From Gnetum montanum (lineage: Eukaryota > Streptophyta > Gnetopsida > Gnetales > Gnetaceae): a stretch of 28,145 nt of DNA. Positions 1 through 10,427 of this stretch are shown one piece after another. The position numbers were made by a program, and so were the translations under genes. The notes beneath the pieces are model-generated. The model saw nothing but the letters and a program-made list of their open reading frames with translations, had not been told where the DNA came from and searched no databases. The first letter of the stretch is position 1. Each line of letters begins with the position of its first letter. The stretch spans positions 82,850 through 110,994 of the forward strand of contig MNCI01002752.1 in the NCBI GenBank assembly GCA_015680685.1. The letters run 5' to 3'.

Positions 1-312
1 TTCAGGGTGTGTACGGCAAGCGAGAACGGATGCTGACGCTAGGACTTAGTGTTGTAGTTAGAGTTAGTTAGTTTCTCATCCCTTCATCCTCATAGCTTAG
101 GAGATAAACCAAAAAATACCAAAAAAATCATATACCTCAGACTTGTTTAACCATACACCATGACACATACAAGCAAGCCTGGGAAGACAACGAATGATTA
201 ACCCCAAGCGTTCCTTGTGGCGTTTAGGCATTTAGTCTATGGAGTTCGACCAGATCGCGCATGCTACACTCGTTTCGTATGGTTGAGTGTAGGGGTACCT
301 CGCCACTCATCA
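1..312 (+). mobile_element. 3' end of an LTR (element G), truncated by window edge
   Basis: Nearly colinear with 27404-27721, the last 320 bases of the element F LTR: same start (TTCAGGGTGTGT), same central block (GGGAAGACAACGAA) and same terminus (GGGGTACCTCGCCACTCATCA). It is not followed by a tRNA-Asp primer site, so it is read as the 3' LTR of a plus-strand element lying left of the window. The sequence after base 312 resumes in the middle of another LTR (element E), as expected if G inserted into E. The matching target duplication would lie outside the window. Confidence 0.85.
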
Positions 313-781
313 CTTTCCTTAATTAATTAATGTTCTCTCTCTCACCCTACAACTCTCCTAAGTAAGCACACTCAGTACAATCACTTCGAGCATGCATGTA
401 ATGCTTGGTAACCCAGTAACGATTAGTGTTTGGTAATCCCAGTAGTGTTGCACTAGTTCAGGATGTGTATAGTAAGTGAGAATGGATGCTAGTGTTAGGA
501 CTAGTTAAAGCATAGTTGAGTAGTTAAATCAATTACTTAGTTATCTCTCTCCTCCCTTTGTAGCACTAGGACATAAAAACATAAAAACTATAAAAATCAT
601 ATACCTCAAGTTTACTTAACCATACAATCATCTTATACAAGTAAGCTTGGGAAGACAATGATTGAAAACCCATCCTTATTCCACAAAGGTGCATAAGCAC
701 TTAGTCCTTGGAATTCGACTGGATTGTGCATGGATGCTCATATTTGTATGGTTGAGAGTAGGGATACCTCACCACTCATTA
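313..781 (+). mobile_element. Partial LTR (element E), F/G subfamily
   Basis: From about 365 the sequence repeats the order of LTR landmarks seen in F: CACTTCGAGCATG, TTGGTAACCCAGTAACG, TTGGTAATCCCAG, a TTCAGG-TGTGTA block, the GGGAAGACAATG block, and a worn terminus (ACCACTCATTA, for the usual CACTCATCA). Beyond 781 the minus strand reads gag of element B, so E is taken as the 3' LTR of an element inserted into B gag. Its 5' part is cut off by element G. It is more diverged than G from F. Confidence 0.75.
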
Positions 782-1738
782 ACAGGCATCATGAAATTCT
801 TGAACATGTATCTGTGGATCAAAATTATATCCCCCCTCAAATCTAGAAATATTTTTCATATCAAGTCATTTGATCTGACTATCTTTCACATGCCTAGTTG
901 AAATTTTTATAACCTCTACAATATTTAGCATGCTGTGAGTTGCTAGCAAAGGCTCATCATCATCATTATTTTATTGTTGTCAATGATGTCCTCTATTACC
1001 CCTTCGATCATTGTGGGAGTGACAATCATCATTATTATCCTATTGTTCACCTCCATTATGGTTGTTCTTTCTACGGCGTCTGTCAGAAGAGGAAGAGGAA
1101 GAAGAAGATGCAAATGAAGAGGGTGAAGAGGGAGAAGGACTACCACCACCATGGTATCTACTAACTCCCCTTCAGTTGTCATGGCCGTGTTCATTAGTAT
1201 TCTTATCATCTTGACGCTTGTCCGAGCCCCTACCTTGACTACCATATTTACATGAAGTTAGGTTGTTGATAGTGGAGCGTAGATTCAAGGTTGCATCCCC
1301 ATCACCAATAATAAGGGATGGAGAATTTTCATGTTGAAAGCCCCCAAAGAGAGGGTCCTCATTATTGTCTTGGTTAAGCAGGAACAAGGGATTGGTGAAC
1401 CATTTCCCCTTCACCAACTCATGATGTTTTCCCTCATGTCGATCTCTCCTATGTTGTGCTTTAGTGGGACAATAGTCCTAGTAGTTGTAATCATGCACAA
1501 TGTACTCTTCTTGAAGATCTTGGATGCCTAACTTCTTAAGAGTTTGAAGCAACATCACAGGCACAGATCAATCAAGAGGAATGACAATGTTACCTTCCAT
1601 GTCACGCCATCATAATTGCTCATCCTGATGTAGGATGAAGATGAAATCAAGCACATACTCATCTAGATGAGTATGTATCACCTTGCATTCTTAAGGGACC
1701 AATCGTTTAGCATTATCACGCCTGTGAGAAGAAGACAT
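782..1738 (-). pseudogene. gag: Broken 5' half of gag, element B
   Basis: Read on the minus strand from the ATG at 1738 (MSSSHRR...), the frame gives the same N-terminal domain as elements C and F, with a core like DEYVLDFIFILHQDEQL, then a Ser/Pro-rich stretch, an Arg/Asn-rich stretch, the motif DEPLLATHSML and DMKNISRFEGG just before the break. Elements C and F have DEYVPDFTF at the same place and C has DEPLLATQSML. The frame holds several stop codons and a probable frameshift after the last motif (near 820-840). It ends at 782 because element E is inserted there, so capsid core, zinc knuckle and pol are outside the window. No function is expected from this copy. Confidence 0.8.
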
Positions 1739-1889
1739 TTTGCAATACAAATAAAATATCAGTGTGCTTATGTAATTATATTATTTGAGAATGATGTTGA
1801 CCTTAGGGTTCATCTAATGATGTTAATTATGTTCACTAAACCTAGATACACATGTTTCAAACAAAAAGAGCCCCTAGCAATAGCACTAC
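1739..1889 (-). other. Leader and worn primer site, element B
   Basis: Lies between the B LTR and B gag. On the minus strand it starts with a short remnant (ATTGCTAGGGGCT then T-rich) that aligns with the end of the tRNA-Asp primer site and the downstream T-run of element F (GCCGGGGACTAAGTG then TTTTTT), with about eight bases of the primer site missing. The rest is a non-coding leader. Confidence 0.5.
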
Positions 1890-2576
1890 TGATGAACAAT
1901 GAAGGGTACCCCTACACCAAACCATACAAATCATGGAGTTTTCATGTGCGATGTAGTCAAATTCTACGAACTCTATGTCTTCTAGTACACTAATCTTCTA
2001 GGAAGTGAACCTTGTCCTAATAGTCATTCATTATCTTCCCAATTACACTTGTGATGTACAAAGGTATGGTTAAGTGTAATCGAGGCATATGATTTTATGT
2101 TTTATGTTCCTTGGTGCTTAAACTAGAGAGATGAATTTATTTAATAACTAATTTAATTTTACTAATTAACTAATCTCTAACTAGTCCTAACATAAGCATT
2201 TGGTCCCACTTTTGGTACACGTTCTAAACCCACGTACCCACTGCTGGGATTACCAAGGGCTACGCTACTAGGCAAACCAAGCAATAATGATGCTAGAATT
2301 ACCAAGCGAATAGTGTTTATGCTTAAAGCAATTATACTTATGTGTTTAATTTATTTAGCTTGATTAATTAACTAATTTCTTAAAGTTTTAATTTAGCTTA
2401 ATTAATGGCATAATTAATGAAAATAATAAATGCATAATTAAATCATTAATCTATTCTAAGTACTACAAGGTTTGATCAAAAGGCTCATCTTTATTGCCAT
2501 TCACATTGGTGTGGTTCAAGTACAACAATGCTCAAATAAATATCTATACACTTTCTAACTCCTGCTGCAGGCACTC
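1890..2576 (-). mobile_element. 5' LTR of element B, 3' portion (split by element A)
   Basis: Minus-strand LTR terminus TGATGAAC at 1890 (read on plus), followed by the conserved GGGTACCCCTACACC block, GGGATTACCAAG blocks and an AATAAAG polyadenylation-type signal (reverse complement near 2490). It stops at 2576 and continues after element A at 11229-11469. Rejoined, the text GCAGGCACTC-AAAGAAATATTC aligns with element A's own LTR at the same point, which confirms that one LTR was split. Total about 928 bp. Confidence 0.85.
2572..2576. repeat. Target site duplication CACTC, element A (left)
   Basis: CACTC abuts the LTR end at 2577 and is repeated exactly at 11229-11233 beyond the other LTR. 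Five bases is the usual duplication length for Ty3/gypsy integrases. Confidence 0.9.
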
Positions 2577-3417
2577 TGATGAGTGGCGAGGTACCCCTAC
2601 ACTCAACCATACGAATACGAGCGTTACACGCGCAATCTAGTCGAACTCCACAGACAAACTAGTTGTGGCATCTAGACAGTTAGCCTTAGGTTGTAGTTCG
2701 TTGTCTTCCCACCTAGACTAGTATTAGCTTTGTTACGTATGGTTTAGTCTAGAGTGAGGTGTATGATGGGTTTCTAATCTAATGCTACTCCTAAAGGCAA
2801 TGGAAAGTAATATTAACTAAGATAGGAGAGAAGGGTGAGAAGGAATCTAGCTAGCCTAAGTGCGATGAGCATCCATTCCTTGATTATCCCTACACACCTT
2901 GGACTTCATGCACAACTACCACTAAGATTACCAAGCGTAGATCCTAAGTACGCTACTGGGTTACCAAGTAGTCACACTTAAGTGCTCGTAATCAAGTCAT
3001 ACTCATTCCGTGTTTTAACATGATATAAGGGTGAGAAGAGATTAACTAGGAAAGTAGTAAATAACAATTAATTAAATAATTAAGCTAAGTGAATGCTACA
3101 ATGATGAAGTAACCTCGATCTTTATTGCTGGTCATGTGCATGTCCAAGTATGTCACACTTGAATAAAGATGTTGTACAATTACAATCACCACACTATGGG
3201 CATACACTGGGAAATAATTCTAACTCTAAGAAGGAAAAACTGCAAGAGTTTGGGTAAGGAACTAAGAACTAACTTCTAAAACTCATCTGTCTACCTCTTA
3301 TTTATAGATGAGGAGATAGTTTGCAATATCGCATATGCAATATCGCGGGTTGGGCTGCGATCGCGATCGTGATATCGTGCACACGATATCGCGGTCGCCC
3401 CAAATGACTACTTATCA
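2577..3417 (-). mobile_element. 3' LTR of element A
   Basis: 841 bp; ends TGATGAGT and ACT-ATCA, an 8-bp terminal inverted repeat with one change here. On the minus strand: palindrome array (3390-3325), TATAAATA (3306-3299), AATAAAG with an upstream complementary CTTTATT (3168-3120), TTGGTAACCCAGTAGCG block, conserved end block. TATA lies only about 110 bases from the LTR start, so U3 is very short and R plus U5 are long. Confidence 0.93.
3299..3390 (-). promoter_or_regulatory. U3 palindrome array and TATA box, 3' LTR of A
   Basis: Reading upstream from TATAAATA (first base 3306): GATATT 3330-3325, GATATT 3344-3339, a GATCGC/GCGATC cluster near 3364, GATATC 3376-3371 and GATATC 3390-3385. 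Steps are 24, 14, 20, 12, 14 bases. The 24-14-20 start matches the F and B LTRs. Confidence 0.75.
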
Positions 3418-3427
3418 TACCCCCACG
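3418..3427 (-). other. 3' polypurine tract, element A
   Basis: On the minus strand the bases directly before the 3' LTR read CAGTCGTGGGGGTA, the same as before the 3' LTR of element C (CAGTCGTGGGGGTA) and close to element D (TAGTTGTGAGGGTA). This is the plus-strand DNA primer in reverse transcription. Confidence 0.85.
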
Positions 3428-3571
3428 ACTGAATCCTCGAGTTACAGTGATTACATAGTGGATAGGTATGGGATTATTAGATGGGAAAAATGGGATTATG
3501 TCGTAGTGTGGAATGAAAACAAAACAAAGACACAACACATAGAATATTTTGCATCTACAAAATTGTGGAAC

Positions 3572-6358
3572 TCATGTAGTTCCTGGTGGCGGTGGCTCCT
3601 CCATTGGTGCTTTCCCTTTTTCTTGTGCTCCTGGTTTTGAGGCTTGATGGTGTTGAAGTATGGCCTGGAGCTTCTCCTCTTCAGTCTGAGGATCTTGTGC
3701 CATCCATGCTAATGTTCCAATGTTTGACAAAGTCGGCACTTTCCATGGACAGGGTAGTTGCAGAAACATTTGATTAGCTTTGATGTACCAAGCCACGAAC
3801 ACACGTCGTTCCTCCTCATAGGCTCTGGCTTTATCCTTGTACTCTTGAAAATCTGCTAGCCATCGAGCCAAATCTATTGCAACACCCTTTTAGCCTTGGT
3901 AGCTTGCCTTTACCACCTCAAGTTCAGAATTTGCAACTTCCAGTTTTTCTAATAGCTTCTTATGCTCTGCAAATTCTACTTTGTATTTGATGTCATTGGT
4001 TGCTACCTACTGCTCAAGCTTTGTTCTCAAGCACCCTGCTGTTAACATGGAAAGGTTGGCATATTGCAGGTTTTCCAACTCCATGTATTCTGTTAAATCT
4101 TGAATCTGCAGTTCCCAGCTCTTAACTTCTGCTTGGTGGGCAAAGGCATATGTGTCCAATATGGCCCACCAATTAGTGTGTTAAGCATAGATAGCATTGA
4201 TGTCGGCCTTGGCCATATGGATCTCCTTCTCAAGGATCTATTTGTACATCCCCACCTAATCTTGGAAGTGCTCCTTCAGCTTCTCATGTTGTTTAGTTTC
4301 ATTTTGCCACGCGCTTATTTCAATGGTTGTTGTTTGATGAATTGTGCATACCTCCTTCATTGAGAGGGTTCGATTCTCCTTGGCTAAATAGCTTATGTCT
4401 TAGTTGACCTAAATGAATTTTTCTCACAACTAATGAAAGTGTTCCTTGAGAACGTTCTTCTATTTCTCCACACTGGTCAACCAAAGGTTATCAGTAGTAA
4501 GTTATTTATTTTCTTCTTGTAAGGCGTTAAGTGCTTTAAGATGCACATGAGTTTGCGCCTGTGCTATGGAGGCATCCCAAATAGCCTTCTCTTTTTCATT
4601 AGCTACCTTTTTATTTTCTGCTATTAGCTTCGTTAGTTTCTCAGTTCTAAAATTATCTAGCTGGTCTATGGGAAAAAATTGCAAAGGATCCCACTGTGCT
4701 GCTTGTAGGGCCATGAGTTGTTCTTGCAATTTCTGCACTTCAGCTTCAACATGCTCGGCCCTCACTTCTGCTAAGAACAGCTTCCCCTTTGTGGAAATAA
4801 GGTTTAACTAAATTTCCATAACATCCTCAGGGATGTCAAACAGGGACATCATTACTTGCCTTGTTTAGAGTAATCGATCAAGCGCATCTTCATGTTCCAT
4901 AGGAGTCATCGAGGTTCCAGCCAAAGTTTGAGCATCCCGTGCTCCTGTGAGATCTGCCGATGGCACAACATGTACATTGAATGATTCTTTGATGTGGTCT
5001 GTGACCACTTCTGCAACTCCCACGACATTCTGGTGTTGCATGACCACCATAGTGGCCCCTTCACCAGTTTCTAATTGCACCTAGAAAGATGCCACATTTC
5101 CTAAGATCTTTTTTGATCATCTACTTTCCCCTCTTGTTGTGTGAATAGATACTTCACCCCTTATGCGATCCAAAGAAACAATGGGCTGAATGGCATCATC
5201 AATGACATGAAAGAGGTTTGCGTCATCACGACTTCCCCAACTAACCGTCTCAGCGATGGCCCTGAGATGGCTCATCGATGGTCTGTAGTCTTGCGGTGGT
5301 GGTTGATCATGGCCTATGCTAGGCCCTACTTCCTATTGTTGGCTGGGACCAATGCTTGGAGGTTGGCTAGGACCTACAAGTTGAGTTGTAGTTGGTCCAG
5401 CTGTTTGTTCTTCTTCTTCTTCTGGTTCCAGCGTCTCACCAGTGATTTGTCTTAGGGCTAGCGATTTTAACAATTCAGCGTATGAAGCAGTTTGAGCTTT
5501 TCAGAGGACATCATTGGTGTATCCCTGGATACCAACATGTCAACAAAGCTTTCTGATAAGATAAGGAAAAGGCAATGCCATGTTCCCTATCTTCCATTCT
5601 TCGAACCTCCTTAGGATCTCTGTTAAATATAGATGAGGTAGGTTAGTGTTAACCTTTCCCATCAACACTACACATCCTCTAGCCACATACATTGATATTC
5701 TTTTTAGGCCCTTCGTGGGGAAGAGATGATATGTTCCAATTTTGAAGTAAATCCTCTCTTCCGTCGTCAGCTCACTAAATGTTTTATCTCTGCCATAATC
5801 CCTTTCCAACCAATCCCATCGCACATCGGGGTCTGAATGGGTGGATAATTAGGCAACTTTTGGCCCCGTATTCGGAAGGTTTAACACTTCTGAAATGGCC
5901 TGTGCAGAGAAATCAACTGTCACACCACAAATGTTGACAGTCGTGCCTTGCTCTTTGTTGTGCCAAAATTGCTACGTCTTCCCTAGGTACCAGGCACCAC
6001 TTTCAGAGAGGGTAGGCCATAAGGGAGACCCTTTGAGGTGATCCCTAACAGCCTTAGGAGTGAACTCTACAAAAAATTTAAAGTTTAACTCCATAATCAC
6101 CGCAGCGAATGTGGGCTTTTCATGGATGGCCTGAACACAATCTTGGAACAACGTGAGATGTTGTCCCTGTCCAAGTGCTGCTACAGCTCCTCTTTCTGCC
6201 TACCCGGACTATAAGGTAGGAGAGTTCTCTTGATGAATAATGAGTGATTGCTACTCCTATTTTGTATGTTACCCAGTAGGATCTCGTCTTCCACCTCTCC
6301 GAGATCATTTGCTTCCACCTTGAGTAGGACCTTCCTGTCGTCCACGTTTCGAGGCCAT
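3572..6358 (-). pseudogene. ORF3 of element A, third long ORF after gag, nonsense-riddled
   Basis: One frame of 929 codons from ATG 6358 to TGA 3572 without a single frameshift, but with about 26 internal stops (14 TAG, 7 TAA, 5 TGA by hand). The first 270 residues or so (ELNFKFFVEF, SGAWYLGKT, EVLNLP, YHLFPTKGL, LPFPYLIRKLC) resemble the domain often annotated in plants as putative plant transposon protein, typical of ORFs downstream of pol in this retrotransposon group. Next come an acidic run and a Pro/Gln/Gly linker, then a long heptad-rich coiled-coil region (about residues 480-860), then LPCPWKVPTL and a Pro-rich tail (MEEPPPPGTT). ATG follows directly after a splice-acceptor-like TGTGATTGTAG, as in C. 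I see no clear membrane span or catalytic motif; function unknown. Homologous to 21784-24637 and 11470-11888. Confidence 0.82.
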
Positions 6359-6836
6359 CTACAATCACACGGGCCAATCGTTAGGAAGGTTGTTTTCAAA
6401 GTTAAGATATGCCTTACTGCTTGCCTTAATTAATTAATTTATTTATCTTGGTGTGATCTTGCCCAAAAGATTATAATAATGAGTCCATTTTACTTAGGTG
6501 GTTTTTTCAATTTTAGATTCCCGGTATACCTAGGGATTAAATGATTTTTGGGCACAATTATTCTTAATTTACAACTAATTACCCTTAATAATGTCCTTTG
6601 GATGATGATAAATTCCAAAAAAAATTTAGGCACTATTCGGCAGGTGCCCCTCTCCCACAACTAAGCTGAACACTCCGAGTTCAAGTAGGTTCAAACAGAA
6701 TTAAAATCAAAGTACCAGTGAGCGAGATAGAGGTTGAAAAGCAAAGGTGTCACACTCACAAGTTGTAGAGAAAAATTTGAAAAACTCCCCTACATAAATG
6801 ATGAGAAATGAGGCTAAGTGTTGTGGGGGGGTTGCC
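6359..6836 (-). promoter_or_regulatory. Leader of ORF3 mRNA, element A, with internal polypurine-like site
   Basis: Between the internal TATA box and the ORF3 start. On the minus strand it holds GCTTAGTTGTGGGAGAGGGG (6666-6647), which matches GCTCTTAGTCGTGGGGGG in element C (21541 on) and the 3' polypurine tract context CAGTCGTGGGGG. The leader is AT-rich, non-coding, and ends in GTGTGATTGTAG directly before the ATG, a plausible splice acceptor. Inference: ORF3 is expressed from its own, perhaps spliced, transcript. Confidence 0.55.
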
Positions 6837-6937
6837 TATTTATAGGGTTGGAGGGACATGATATCGCGTATGAGACATCGCGTATGCGATATCGTGTCGG
6901 TCGTGATATCGCGTACGCAATATCACGGTCTATCGAT
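6837..6937 (-). promoter_or_regulatory. Internal palindrome array and TATA box upstream of ORF3, element A
   Basis: Minus strand: TATAAATA begins at 6844 (context CCTATAAATAGGC). Upstream units are GATATC 6865-6860, GATGTC 6879-6874, GATATC 6893-6888, GATATC 6910-6905, GATATT 6924-6919, possibly ATCGAT 6937-6932. Steps: 21, 14, 14, 17, 14, 13. The units have the same core as A's LTR arrays but lie inside the element, about 480 bases before the ORF3 start. The first five steps equal those in the internal array of element C. Confidence 0.78.
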
Positions 6938-8301
6938 GTATAGGCCCAAGGGGGAAAATCAAATTTTTAGGATTTTTTGGAAGATAAACTATGAAAGCAA
7001 GGACATGTGGCACATGTTAAAGGTTGCTAGGATAATTTCATTAATTCAAAAGGCACAATTAGTTATGATGGTATGGATTCTATCAATAAAACCTCGGATG
7101 GGAGAAAAAGGCTATGTAATGGTACATAGGAACGTTGAAATTCAGAGGGATAATAGTAGGAAAGAACGTTATGAAAAATTATGCTAAGGGTAAGAAATGG
7201 TGTGTGTGAGCTGTGTCATAAATTAAGATTACACAAGTGGGTCCTCCCCAAAGCAGGTTCCAACCTATAATGCCCTTGTGTAACCACACTTAAAGTGTCC
7301 ATGGGAAATAGAAGGGTTAATGTAACCTGCACTGACTTCACAAAACACACACATGTAATTATCACCAGAATGAGATAAGAATTCTATGTTACACACGGCA
7401 CGAGCTACAATTACACGAACAGTGAGATGAGACGAACTATAGAAGGGATTGTAGAGATTGGGACATGAGGTGACTAACCTAGGACACAGTGAATCCTGTG
7501 TGTAAAGCATAATTAACGTGTGATTAACCCATCGTTCCAAGATCAGGACCAAGTCCATTCCTCAAATCAGTAACATCGCATTGCTTCATCTCATGATGAA
7601 CAACTATGAGAGTACCATAACAACAAGGCATACGATCACTTGGCATTTTATTCAAGGGAGGAGTGATTTTTATTTTGTGGCACCTTGTTTTTCTTCTTTT
7701 TTCCTTTCTTTTTTTTTGAATACTGAATCCAGAGAAGCCACCAACCTTCAGGCATGGGGGCATGTCTTTCTAGTGGGACCCCCTAGAACAACATTGGATT
7801 TTTGAGTCCCCTTTTGATTACTCTTACTCCCATTTTTCATTAGATCTACAAGGATCTTAGTACAACTACGTTGCATGGTAACTCCCACAGAGGTTACCAA
7901 AGAGAATCCACAAGTCCCCTTGATGTCACACCCTAATCATTCCCTCCTAGTAGATCCTTCTTCATTCTGGGTACTATGAACACGAAATTAATTTTAAGTT
8001 TTAAGAATTTCAAGAATATCACTATACCCTCGAACATAACCTCTTATTTGTAGAATAGATGAGTGGGTGTAATGGGCTCACTATCCAAATAATTAACCAC
8101 TCGAGACCTAACAACATAAAATACACCTCAACCAACGATCCACATGAGTGTTTTATTCATAGACGAGATTACTTACAAAAGCGTAAAAAGACAAAAATAC
8201 CAAAAAGACAAAAAGATAAAACAAGTTAAAAAATGAAAAACTGTAAAACAAAAATTGAAAAATGAAAGAAAATGAAAAATATTTATTAATCCTTCTTGTT
8301 A
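6938..8301 (-). other. Non-coding spacer where pol would be, element A
   Basis: About 1.36 kb without a credible gene. Near gag it is A/T-rich simple sequence (8150-8290); the T-rich minus strand resembles the T-rich stretch after integrase in element C (19800-19950). At 7234-7257 the minus strand reads CCTGCTTTGGGGAGGACC, matching CCTGCTATGGGGAGGACC in C at 21006-21023. So the spacer corresponds to the post-pol region of C, and pol has been lost between gag and it. Confidence 0.7.
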
Positions 8302-10284
8302 TTAAAATGGGGGATATCCCCCATAACTAATAGGTTCAGGATGGCAAGGATTAATAAATGGAAGATAAGGATCCTTGCATGTTGGAAATATTGGGGCCCA
8401 ATCATACTTACCCCATCGGGGTTCACACACTTGATTATAGTGAGCATAGTGGGCCAATTTATATGATGTAGTTCTTGGATAACGAGTTGACCCACTATGA
8501 TATTTGGGACCGTTAGATGGTATGCAAGGATCGGGATGATGCCTTCCATGGCTATGTTCGTTAGGCCGTATTGTTGTTGGAGTATGAGTTGGTGGCCCTG
8601 ATGAAGTAACATGAGGCGTTGGGTTCAAAGATAAGGTTGCACCATAGGATTGGACTTGTGCTGAGTTGGAGGATGTAGTGGCCTCAAAATTGTGTTGTTC
8701 CTTCTTACGGTCATGTTTAAAGAAGGGACACTTTGGATGTTGAGGAGACCTCTCACTGCTGTTGGTAGTAGCAGCACAAGTAACATTTGTGGGTTGTTGC
8801 AGTGGTGCAGACGCCTTAGGAATAGTTGGTGGCGATGTAGAAGGAGGAAAAAAATGAGAATGTTGAAAGTTAGGAGGAGTATAGGGTGCACAAGGTGGTG
8901 GTTGTGTTGTGGACATGGGTTGACAGTATTGAGGAGAATAGTAATGTGGTGAGATAGAGTATGTTGGCCCAGTTGGAGAAACAAGATGTTGAACTAGATA
9001 AGCATTTGGATTCGGATGATAAGAAGGGTGTCTCCAATGTAGGGGGGGTTTCCCCCATGATTGGGATTGTTGCCATTGTGATCGAACACAGTATCTCTAT
9101 ACGAACTCTGGATGTAACGTATTTCCCCAATGCTCATGTAAATGTAACAATATTGGGCATTGGCCCTTGGGGTGATCGTACAGGCATATGTTGCATTCAT
9201 ACGTATGATTGGCAGTTAAGCTCTTATTTTCATTATCCCTTCTTTTCGATTGTCTAATGTTTTGTCCTACTTCTTAGGTTGTCAAAACTCTATCTCCAAT
9301 GATGTTGACAAGTTCTCCATACTATTGATATGTCCATTCCAACATCTTATTGATCTTTGCCTCGACTTCCTCTAGCGATTGTTGTACTAGCAAAGATGAT
9401 TCTTTCTCCTTATGATAGGTTGATCTCTCCTTTTTATGATCATGGACCTTTGTTAAGTTGAGATTTTGGTCTTGTTGATGTTTTTCAACACTCTCCCATC
9501 TAGCAATTTCTCCTTCTTCTCTTGCTACCCACTTAATAAGCTCCTGGACTTGATGGGTTCATAGTTCGTATAGTTGACCTTGGGCATACATCCCTAATGT
9601 CTCTCTGGTTGCATCACGAAGCCCATCAATAATATGGTATGTTAGCCTTTCCTCAGAGAACTCATGGCCTAGACAGTTGTTTAATAGTGCATAATATCTT
9701 TCTACGGCCATGTCCAAGGGTTCATGTTATGCTTGTTTCCACCCTTGGATTTGTTTCCTTAAGGCTGACACTCTTGCATAGGTTTGATATTTTTTGTTAA
9801 AGACTTCTACCATTGTTGACCAATGTCATATTGAATTTGGTTTTAACGATCTATACCATACGTTTGCTTGGCCAACGACTGTCATGGGAAAGAGCTTAAG
9901 CTTTTACCACCCGTTATCAAACTTATTCCATGTTTAGGCATTGTATAAGGCTTGTAAATGTTGATACGGGTCTAAGCCATAGCCTCCTAAAAAAGTAGAG
10001 AAGTTGTTTAAATCGAGCCTGGGTAGATGGCTCTCTTTACGATGCCTACGTGAGATTTGAACAGCCTCTTGTATTTGCATTAAGCTTGTAGTGGCCAATA
10101 GGGGTTCATCATCATTGGGTAAGTTATGATTTCGTGTATTGGGATGACGTTGCTTTCATTTATGTTTATAAGAAACCCCCACTTCAGGTTGTGTACTCCA
10201 ATCTTCATTGTCATATAGTTTGTTGGTTCTCCAATGAACTTCCTCACTAAGTGTGGCATTGTTATAGTCTTGTAGGAGAGCCAT
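8302..10284 (-). pseudogene. gag: gag of element A, broken
   Basis: Minus strand, ATG 10284 (MALLQDYNNAT) to TAA at 8302; about 660 codons with about eight internal stops before the frameshift. It lacks the N-terminal DEYVPDFTF-type domain of B, C and F and has an unrelated short N-terminus. Recognisable parts: DEPLLATTSLM, the capsid core (LKLFPMTVVGQANVWYRSL, then YQTYARVSALRKQIQGWKQ), the C-terminal capsid region (HIIDGLRDATRETLGMYAQG), and a zinc knuckle CNICLYDHPKGQC (9195-9157). A frameshift at the G/C homopolymers near 9040-9060 puts the last 215 residues, a Pro/Ser/Thr/His-rich tail ending YGGYPPF, in another frame. Gag would form the virus-like particle and bind RNA. Unlike C, A keeps the complete capsid core. 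Confidence 0.82.
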
Positions 10285-10409
10285 GGTTGTGAAGTTGTGT
10301 GTGAATTTATGTGTGACTTTTTATAATTATTATTTTTCTAAAAGATATATCATTAAGTCCTTATACAGCGACCTTGTATGATATAACTAATCTAGATAAC
10401 TAGCACTGT

Positions 10410-10426
10410 CCCCGGAAACGGCGCCA
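10410..10426 (-). other. Primer binding site (tRNA-Asp type), element A
   Basis: Minus strand TGGCGCCGTTTCCGGGGA, one base inside the 5' LTR end. It differs by one base from TGGCGCCGTTGCCGGGGA of element F. I recognise it as the complement of the 3' end of plant tRNA-Asp, the usual Athila-type primer. Confidence 0.85.
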
Positions 10427-10427
10427 A

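Noticed and set aside
940-1245. Plus-strand frame rich in His/Tyr/Lys and minus frame rich in Val/Leu
   Set aside because: Shadow readings of the Ser/Pro and Arg/Asn-rich part of element B gag.
3572-6358. ORF3 as a true envelope gene
   Set aside because: No clear signal peptide or transmembrane span is visible in the A or C readings; the C-terminus is a coiled coil with a Pro-rich tail.
8625-9257. Several overlapping open frames of 70-120 codons on both strands
   Set aside because: Only the minus frame that continues element A gag (Pro-rich tail) makes sense; the others are shadows of low-complexity sequence.
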